Shown: in pieces, positions 58,058 through 64,000 of the stretch | Layout: the number at the start of each line of letters is the position of its first letter | Numbering within the stretch: the first letter of the stretch is position 1 | From: Flavobacterium antarcticum DSM 19726 | Lineage (GTDB): Bacteria; Bacteroidota; Bacteroidia; Flavobacteriales; Flavobacteriaceae | Direction of reading: 5' to 3' | NCBI RefSeq assembly: GCF_000419685.1 | Contig: NZ_ATTM01000005.1 | Span: 1 to 64,000, forward strand | Length of the DNA: 64,000 nucleotides | Notes under the pieces: generated by a model | What the model was told of the DNA's origin: nothing | Database searches by the model: none | Seen by the model: the letters and a program-made list of their open reading frames with translations, nothing else | Position numbers and translations under genes: made by a program

Positions 58058-61000
58058 ATGAAATTTTCTGGTCATACTTCCATTTTTGAAATTATTAAAA
58101 TACTTTTTATTGTTTCGGTTGTCTCTTTATTCATCACAAGTTGTGCTGTGAAAGAACCTCGATATGGAAAAAATATAAATATCGATTTTACTGAAATTCC
58201 TGAAGATATTGACGTCAATCATACTTTTTATTTAGTGGGAGACGCAGGAAATGCAGATCGTGAAGCAGGTGGAAATATGCTTAACATCTTGAAGGATAAG
58301 TTAAACAAAGCCAATTCCAACAGCACATTAATTTTTCTAGGTGACAATATTTATCCAAGTGGCTTACCTGAAGAAAACCATAAAGATAGAAAATTAGCAG
58401 AACAAAAGTTAGATGTTCAAATGAGTGTTGCTACTGATTTTAAAGGCAAAACTATTTTCATTCCAGGAAATCACGATTGGTACAGCGACGGAATTAAAGG
58501 AGTTAAAAGACAAGAAGATTATATTAATAATGGCTTAAAACAGAAGAAATCCTTCCTTCCGCGAAATGGTTGTGCAATTGACAAACTGAATCTTCCTGAG
58601 AATTTAGTTTTAATAACTATTGATTCCGAATGGTTTTTAGCAGATTGGAATAAAAATCCCGGTATTAACGAAGATTGTGAAATTAAATCCCGTGAACAGT
58701 TATTTGAAGAATTAGAAAGTTTACTCAATAAAAACCAAAATAAAACCATAGTAATTGCTGTTCATCATCCATTAATGACCAATGGAACGCACGGCGGACA
58801 ATTTTCATTAGAAAAACAATTATTTCCGTTAGAGAATAAAATTCCGATGCCGGTTTTAGCTTCGTTGGCTAATCTTATTCGGAAAACCGGTGGTGTGAGT
58901 CCACAGGATTTGCAAAATAAAAAATACACCGAATTTTCTAATCGAGTAAAAACATTGATTCAAAAATATAACAATGTAGTTGTAGTTTCGGGACACGATC
59001 ATAATTTGCAGTACGTTGAGAAAAATAACGTGAAACAAATTATCAGTGGTTCCGGTTCAAAATTAGAAGCTGCTCGAGCAAGAAATGCAAATGATTTTTC
59101 TGCGGGATACAATGGTTATGCGGTTTTAGAAGTGGGAAGTAAAGGACAAGCACACGCCTCTTTTTACGGCATTAAAAATGGTTCAGAAAAACTTTTATTC
59201 AGACATGTTGTTCTTGAGAAAAAGAACGAATCAATTGAAAATTATGAATTATCACGCGAACAATTTAAAGTCGCGTCTGTTTACACGAAGGAATTTACAA
59301 CGAAGAATAGTTTTTATAAATTTCTTTGGGGAAACCATTATCGCTCCATCTATTCTCAAGACATAAAAGTCGCAAATGTAAATTTAGATACGTTATTTGG
59401 AGGTTTAAAACCAATAAAAGCTGGAGGAGGGCATCAGTCTAATTCTTTAAGATTAACGGATACTTTGGGACGGGAATTTGTAATGCGAGGGATAAAAAAG
59501 AGCGCGACACGCTTTATTCAATCGGTGGCGTTTAAAAATCAGGCCATTGAAAATGACTTTGACAACACGTATGCGGAACGATTTCTGCTTGATTTTTATA
59601 CTTCTTCTCATCCCTACACTCCTTTTATCGTAGGGAATTTGGCGGAAGCCATAGGAATACCACACACGAATCCGAAGTTATTTTTTGTGCCAAAACAAAA
59701 TGCATTAAAAGAATTTAATGCCAATTATGGCGATGAACTCTACATGATTGAAGAACGTCCGATGGATGGATTTAAAGACTATGAAAGTTTTGGAAATCCA
59801 AAAGCAATTTTGAGTACAGATGATGTTTTAGCAAATCTGGTTAAAGATGAAAAGTATGCCATCGACGAAACTTCTTATGTTCGAGCGCGACTTTTTGATA
59901 TGCTAATTGGCGATTGGGACCGGCATTCTGATCAGTGGCGTTGGGGAGAATTTCACGAAAGCGGAAAAATAATCTACAAACCTATTCCACGCGATCGCGA
60001 TCAAGCATTTCCTAAGTACGGCGGAGTCGCTTTGACTTTAATTATGACTACACCTGAATTGCGACACATGCAGGGTTTTAAATCGGATATTAGAAACATT
60101 AAATGGTTCAATATGGAACCTTATCCACTTGATTTAAAATTTCTAAAAACCGCTGATGAAAAACTATGGCTTGAGCAAGCTGAATATATAAAAGAAAATC
60201 TTTCTGATGCCGCAATTGATGCTGCTTTTGCACAATTGCCTATTGAAGTGCACGATAAAAGTAGTGATGAAATAAGATCATTTTTGAAAGCGAGAAGAGC
60301 CAACTTAAATGTGTTTGCCACCGATTATTATAAAGTTCTGCAACGTACGGTATTGATTGTTGGAACCAACAAAAAAGATAAATTTGTCATTAATAGACTG
60401 CGTGATGGTACAACAGAAGTGAGTATTTTTCGATTGAAGAAAACAGGTGAAGAGTTTCAGTACAAACGGATTTATGAGAATAACGAAACGAAGCACTTGT
60501 GGGTTTATGGATTAGATGGGGATGATATTTTTGAAGTGAAAGGAAAAGAATCGGGATCTATTCGCTTAAAATTAATTGGCGGTTTGAACAATGATTTGTA
60601 CACCATTGAGAATGGAAAACGCGTTGCAATTGTTGACTATAAATCAAAAAATAATACGTTTGAAGTTGATAGAAAAACAACAAAAATGCTAAGTGACAGT
60701 TATGATTTAAATACGTACGATTATAAAAAACCTAAATTTAATGCTTTTGCAACTGCTCCAGATATTGGATTTAATCCTGATGATGGTATTAAAGTAGGTG
60801 TTTCGATGACGTACAAAGTCAATTCGTTTATCCGAAATCCCTTTTCACAAAAGCACAATGTGAAAGCTAATTATTACTTCGCAACACAGGGTTATGAATT
60901 TATGTATAATGGCGTATTTCCCAATGTTTTAAATAATTGGCGACTTGAATTAGATGCTGTTGTCACAAGTCCAAACTTCAGTTCTAATTTCTTTGGATAT

Positions 61001-61783
61001 GGAAATGAAACGCAAAATTCAGATGATAATTTAGGAATGAATTACAATCGGATAAAAACGCAAACTTTAGGTTTCGCACCATCCATGCATTGGAAAGGGG
61101 AATCAGGTGGAAGCTTTTTTGCCAAATTTAATTTCAGATCCGTTGAGGTGGATCGAACGGCAAATCGTTTTATTCTTGATAATGCGTTCATCAATCCTGA
61201 AGTTTTTCAGACACAAAATTATGTAGCTGCACAAGTGCGATATGCTTTTGAAAATTACGATAACGCCTCAAATCCAACTTTTGGAATGAAGTTTTATCTG
61301 GAAGGCGGTTATGAAGTAAATTTAGATCAGACAAATAAAAAGGTGCCTTACTTTGAAACCGCTCTAGGTTTTGTTCATAAAATCACCAAATCGGATAAGC
61401 TTGTTTTTAGTACGTTAGCAAAAACTAAAATGCTTTTTAGTACTGATTATTTGTTTTACCAAATGGCACAAATTGGCGGCGATTCTGACTTGAGAGCGTA
61501 TCGTTTTGAACGATTTTCAGGAAAGCAATCGTTATTTATGACTTCAGACGTTCGGTTTGAAATAGGTAAAATTCGAAACATTTTGGTTCCAGGGAAATAC
61601 GGTTTGTTTACCGGTTTTGACTTAGGACGCGTTTGGTTAGAAAATGATTTTTCAAATAAATGGCACAATTCCTATGGCGGCGGAATGTGGATCAACGGTG
61701 CTAATGTGGTTACCGGAAAAGTGTCTTATTTCCAAGGTGAAGATGGAGGACGCGTTTCGGTTGGCTTACTTTTTGGTTTTTAA
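58058..61783 (+). CDS. Metallophosphoesterase / kinase-like / outer-membrane barrel fusion
   Basis: 1241 aa. A lipobox is present at residue 29 (FITSCAVK). Residues 55-360 are a calcineurin-type phosphoesterase: YLVGDAGNADREAG, IFLGDNIYPSG, IPGNHDWYSDG, AVHHPLMTNGTHGG and SGHDHNLQ. Residues about 450-760 contain an unassigned domain with a kinase-like end: IGDWDRHSDQWRW (D621, H623) and PRDRDQAF (D646, D648), with a lysine-bearing N-lobe REFVMRGIKKSATRF. The pattern recalls HipA, PI4K and Fam20-type kinases. Residues about 900-1241 are a BamA/ShlB-like barrel (GYEVNLDQTNKK, then QIGGDSDLRAYRFERFSG, FTGFDLGRVWLEND) ending with phenylalanine. The 3' end overlaps the convergent gene by 18 bases. 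Confidence 0.85.
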   Translation: MKFSGHTSIFEIIKILFIVSVVSLFITSCAVKEPRYGKNINIDFTEIPEDIDVNHTFYLVGDAGNADREAGGNMLNILKDKLNKANSNSTLIFLGDNIYPSGLPEENHKDRKLAEQKLDVQMSVATDFKGKTIFIPGNHDWYSDGIKGVKRQEDYINNGLKQKKSFLPRNGCAIDKLNLPENLVLITIDSEWFLADWNKNPGINEDCEIKSREQLFEELESLLNKNQNKTIVIAVHHPLMTNGTHGGQFSLEKQLFPLENKIPMPVLASLANLIRKTGGVSPQDLQNKKYTEFSNRVKTLIQKYNNVVVVSGHDHNLQYVEKNNVKQIISGSGSKLEAARARNANDFSAGYNGYAVLEVGSKGQAHASFYGIKNGSEKLLFRHVVLEKKNESIENYELSREQFKVASVYTKEFTTKNSFYKFLWGNHYRSIYSQDIKVANVNLDTLFGGLKPIKAGGGHQSNSLRLTDTLGREFVMRGIKKSATRFIQSVAFKNQAIENDFDNTYAERFLLDFYTSSHPYTPFIVGNLAEAIGIPHTNPKLFFVPKQNALKEFNANYGDELYMIEERPMDGFKDYESFGNPKAILSTDDVLANLVKDEKYAIDETSYVRARLFDMLIGDWDRHSDQWRWGEFHESGKIIYKPIPRDRDQAFPKYGGVALTLIMTTPELRHMQGFKSDIRNIKWFNMEPYPLDLKFLKTADEKLWLEQAEYIKENLSDAAIDAAFAQLPIEVHDKSSDEIRSFLKARRANLNVFATDYYKVLQRTVLIVGTNKKDKFVINRLRDGTTEVSIFRLKKTGEEFQYKRIYENNETKHLWVYGLDGDDIFEVKGKESGSIRLKLIGGLNNDLYTIENGKRVAIVDYKSKNNTFEVDRKTTKMLSDSYDLNTYDYKKPKFNAFATAPDIGFNPDDGIKVGVSMTYKVNSFIRNPFSQKHNVKANYYFATQGYEFMYNGVFPNVLNNWRLELDAVVTSPNFSSNFFGYGNETQNSDDNLGMNYNRIKTQTLGFAPSMHWKGESGGSFFAKFNFRSVEVDRTANRFILDNAFINPEVFQTQNYVAAQVRYAFENYDNASNPTFGMKFYLEGGYEVNLDQTNKKVPYFETALGFVHKITKSDKLVFSTLAKTKMLFSTDYLFYQMAQIGGDSDLRAYRFERFSGKQSLFMTSDVRFEIGKIRNILVPGKYGLFTGFDLGRVWLENDFSNKWHNSYGGGMWINGANVVTGKVSYFQGEDGGRVSVGLLFGF

Positions 61784-62647
61784 TAGATTTAATTTATAGA
61801 GATTTCCACCCGTTTTCTTGTCCTTTTCGTCTGTGATGTAGAGTGTATTTTCGTCCTTAAAGCAAATCCCTTCCTTTTGCGTGAACGTTGGAAGTTGCCT
61901 GTTTTTCATCTTTCCATTGAAGAAATCATCCTCTTTAAAATTGCTGAAGAGCCAAACTTGATCTGAACTCAATAATGCAATTGTCTTGCCACTCGAACTA
62001 ATATCTGCACTAGTAATGGCACAATGATTAAAATTTTCGCAGGTTTTAAAACTCGAAATTAATTCTGCTGCATGAGTTCCGGGAGCGTTTGGGACTTTAT
62101 ATAAGGAAGTAGTGCCGTCAAATTTTGAACTTCTGTTTTTGGTAAACAAGTAGAAATTGTCTTTAAAAATAAAAAATGCTTCTACGTCAAATATGCGATT
62201 CGATTTTTTTGGAGGGAATGCCTTTTGCTCTGGCAAATAGAAGGAGATTTTGCCAGAAATGTTGATCTCTTTTTGCAGTAAATGTGCAGCGTCAATCTTG
62301 TAAATAGCCAAATCTTTTCGATCGTTTTTATTGTTTCCAAAGTCACCAATATATAAGTTTCCTTCTTTATCGGAAGTCAAATCTTCCCAATCCACATTTT
62401 CAATATCTTGAATAATGCCTTGTTGAGCAATTTTTCCTTCGCTGTCCAATCCAAATATTTCGGGTTTGTTCCCACGATCTTGTATGGTCCATATCAAATC
62501 TGACTTTTCAGTGACTTCCACTGCCGAAGATTCTTTCATATTATTCGGTAATTGGAATAACGTTGTAAAATCTACGTTTGAATCAGCGTTTGTGCAAAAG
62601 GACAAAACAAAGAGACTGAGTAAATAAGGAATGGCTTTTGGAAACAT
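61766..62647 (-). CDS. Secreted propeller-like hypothetical protein
   Basis: 293 aa from the ATG at 62647 (MFPKAIPYLLSLFVLSFCTN); 35 codons upstream in frame encode an unlikely aromatic-rich extension. The start has a signal peptide; C18 in LSFCT has an atypical Phe before it, so lipidation is doubtful. The rest shows repeating WTIQDRGNKPEIFGLDSEGK, VDWEDLTSDKEGNLYIGDFG and TADISSSGKTIALLSSDQVW segments typical of beta-propeller proteins. It has no identified catalytic site. The function is unknown; the neighbour at 58058 is convergent and its end overlaps by 18 bases. Confidence 0.78.
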   Translation of the reverse strand: MFPKAIPYLLSLFVLSFCTNADSNVDFTTLFQLPNNMKESSAVEVTEKSDLIWTIQDRGNKPEIFGLDSEGKIAQQGIIQDIENVDWEDLTSDKEGNLYIGDFGNNKNDRKDLAIYKIDAAHLLQKEINISGKISFYLPEQKAFPPKKSNRIFDVEAFFIFKDNFYLFTKNRSSKFDGTTSLYKVPNAPGTHAAELISSFKTCENFNHCAITSADISSSGKTIALLSSDQVWLFSNFKEDDFFNGKMKNRQLPTFTQKEGICFKDENTLYITDEKDKKTGGNLYKLNLLKTKK

Positions 62648-62870
62648 TTTCTTTTTTTTATAAAAGTAGAAATAAAAGCGGAAGGCCGTTTTAATTTTAA
62701 CATCGTACTTGTAATTTTGAAATAGGATATGAGTTGGTATAATTTCTCTCAAGTCTTTTTTCTGTAGAAATATAGCATGTAAAAATGTAATTTAAAATCT
62801 GGATTTCCGTGCTAAAAAATCTAAATCGTAAAAAATTAAAAATACCTTAGTATGAATAGCTAATACTTTG

Positions 62871-62878
62871 TAAATTTG
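62871..62878 (+). promoter_or_regulatory. -7 box TAAATTTG for hpt
   Basis: Perfect TAnnTTTG, 26 bases ahead of the ATG at 62905. A TTAG at 62847-62850 is a weak -33 candidate. Confidence 0.45.
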
Positions 62879-62904
62879 TCGTTTATTTTAAAAGTAGACT
62901 ACTT

Positions 62905-63435
62905 ATGATACAACTTCACGATAAACATTTCGTTCCTTTTATTTCAGCCGAAGAAATTGACTTCGCAATTAAGAATATGGCGAAACAAATGGACGATGAT
63001 TTTTTTGATGAACAGCCCATTTTTATTGGTGTTTTAAACGGTTCTTTTATGGTTTTATCTGATTTGATGAAACATTACCGCGGCATGTGCGAAGTTAGTT
63101 TTGTAAAAATGTCTTCTTACAGCGGAATGGAAACCACGAATACAGTCAACGAGTTAATTGGTTTGAACCAAGATTTAGAGGGTAAAACGGTAATTATAGT
63201 GGAAGATATTGTAGATACTGGAAACACAATTGAAGTTTTAAAAGAAATTTTAAAGTCTAAAAAAGTAAAGCATTTTAAAATCGCTACTTTGTTTTTCAAA
63301 CCTGAAGCATATAAAAAAGACATAAAACTAGATTACGTTGGGATTCGAATTCCTAACAAATTTATAGTAGGTTTTGGATTAGATTACGACGGTTTAGGTC
63401 GAAATTTACCTGAAGTTTATCAGTTAAAAGAATAA
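62905..63435 (+). CDS. hpt: Hypoxanthine phosphoribosyltransferase
   Basis: 176 aa. It makes IMP (and GMP) from hypoxanthine or guanine and PRPP in purine salvage. The PRPP-binding motif is VIIVEDIVDTGNTIEVLKEI; FIGVLNGSFMVLSDLMKHY is the early loop. The size is normal for the type I phosphoribosyltransferases. The adenylate kinase gene follows 40 bases later on the same strand, a pairing common in Flavobacteria, so they are probably one operon. Confidence 0.95.
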   Translation: MIQLHDKHFVPFISAEEIDFAIKNMAKQMDDDFFDEQPIFIGVLNGSFMVLSDLMKHYRGMCEVSFVKMSSYSGMETTNTVNELIGLNQDLEGKTVIIVEDIVDTGNTIEVLKEILKSKKVKHFKIATLFFKPEAYKKDIKLDYVGIRIPNKFIVGFGLDYDGLGRNLPEVYQLKE

Positions 63436-63475
63436 TTTTACAAGAACACAACAATACAACACACTCAACTACACA

Positions 63476-64000
63476 ATGATTAATATCGTTTTATTCGGAA
63501 AACCTGGAGCGGGAAAAGGAACACAAGCTGAATTTTTAAAAACCAAATACAATTTAACACATCTTTCAACAGGAGATATTTTTAGATTTAACATCAAGGG
63601 TGATACTGATTTAGGAAAGTTGGCTAAGACTTTTATGGATAAAGGTGAACTTGTTCCCGATGCAGTAACCATCAAAATGTTAGAAAGTGAATGCAACAAT
63701 CACCCTGATTCTAGTGGGTTTTTGTTTGATGGTTTTCCAAGAACACTTTCACAAGCGGAAGCATTAGATGCTTTTTTAGAGTCGAAAAACGAGCAAATTA
63801 CCGCAACAATAGCTTTAGAAGCAGACGATGAGGTTTTGGTAAAAAGAATATTGGAACGCGGAAAAACTTCTGGAAGACCAGACGATCAAGATGCCGAAAA
63901 AATCAGAAACCGGTACCAAGAATACAACGAAAAAACGGCACCTTTAATGGATTATTATAAAGGTCAAAATAAATTTCACAGCGTAAACGGCATTGGTTCA
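63476..64000 (+). CDS. adk: Adenylate kinase (3' end beyond the window)
   Basis: The first 175 codons are in the window; the frame is open to the last base. It interconverts AMP, ADP and ATP. The P-loop GKPGAGKGTQA, the AMP-binding THLSTGDIFR, FDGFPRTLSQAEALDAF and the LID arginines in ERGKTSGRPDDQDAEKIRNR are all present. The LID appears to be the short type without zinc-binding cysteines. The gene begins after hpt with a 40-base spacing. Confidence 0.95.
   Translation, partial: MINIVLFGKPGAGKGTQAEFLKTKYNLTHLSTGDIFRFNIKGDTDLGKLAKTFMDKGELVPDAVTIKMLESECNNHPDSSGFLFDGFPRTLSQAEALDAFLESKNEQITATIALEADDEVLVKRILERGKTSGRPDDQDAEKIRNRYQEYNEKTAPLMDYYKGQNKFHSVNGIGS

Noticed and set aside
62648..62752. 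Extended start of the propeller-like protein
   Set aside because: The aromatic and lysine-rich stretch precedes an ordinary signal peptide that begins at 62647, so the downstream ATG is better.

Overview
The window is about 64 kb of AT-rich chromosome from a member of the Bacteroidota, most likely Flavobacterium or a close relative in the Flavobacteriaceae. The support is the type IX secretion and gliding genes (gldJ, porU, porV), a type B T9SS cargo protein, promoters of the Bacteroidota form TTG-N19-TAnnTTTG, a Thermus-like long isocitrate dehydrogenase, and dense genes separated by short decayed repeats. I see no prophage, insertion sequence, CRISPR array or integrase. Most of the window is ordinary core genome.

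Layout. 0-6.3 kb: the 5S rRNA end of an rRNA operon, a DUF2254 membrane protein, a glycosyltransferase and a large T9SS cargo. 6.3-12 kb: acyl-CoA dehydrogenase, anmK, three small unknown genes set among repeats, and a Glu/Leu dehydrogenase followed by a decayed tandem duplication. 12-16.4 kb: an ExbB-ExbD-TonB set with folC, tRNA-Val and truC. 16.4-20.7 kb: a zinc-finger FAD monooxygenase and a LysR regulator divergent from isocitrate dehydrogenase. 20.7-24.1 kb: an 87-aa protein, a DUF6671-like protein and Sua5 as one tight operon, facing murF. 24-31 kb: gldJ divergent from porU-porV. 31-38 kb: cytidine deaminase, PDH E1-alpha and E2, an M28 peptidase, an SDR, a SprT-like protein and GDP-mannose synthesis. 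38-43 kb, minus strand: MlaF/MlaE, a family 2 glycosyltransferase, a methyltransferase, a KAS III and a truncated haemoglobin. 43-49.5 kb: gcvP, a UbiA-like protein, and a GbsR-type regulator with DUF2071, small membrane and SRPBCC genes. 49.5-54.4 kb: an M3 peptidase, purE, purK and a helical-repeat protein. 54.4-62.7 kb: a GAF protein, an HD-plus-Pycsar-effector protein, a very large phosphoesterase/kinase-like/barrel protein and a secreted propeller-like protein. 62.9 kb to the end: hpt and the start of adk.

The pieces that work together most clearly are GldJ (motility and secretion machinery) with PorU and PorV (cargo signal removal and attachment), which would process the cargo at 2988-6236; ExbB/ExbD/TonB energising outer-membrane uptake; purE/purK; and PDH E1-alpha/E2. 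The parts most worth a second look are the cluster at 56.8-61.8 kb (an HD domain fused to a Pycsar-type membrane effector, divergent from a three-part surface protein with a kinase-like centre), the unknown pair ahead of Sua5, the zinc-finger monooxygenase, and several dispersed or duplicated intergenic elements. Some translation starts were moved downstream because a promoter or repeat lies inside the longest reading frame. All domain assignments are from reading the sequence, without database searches.
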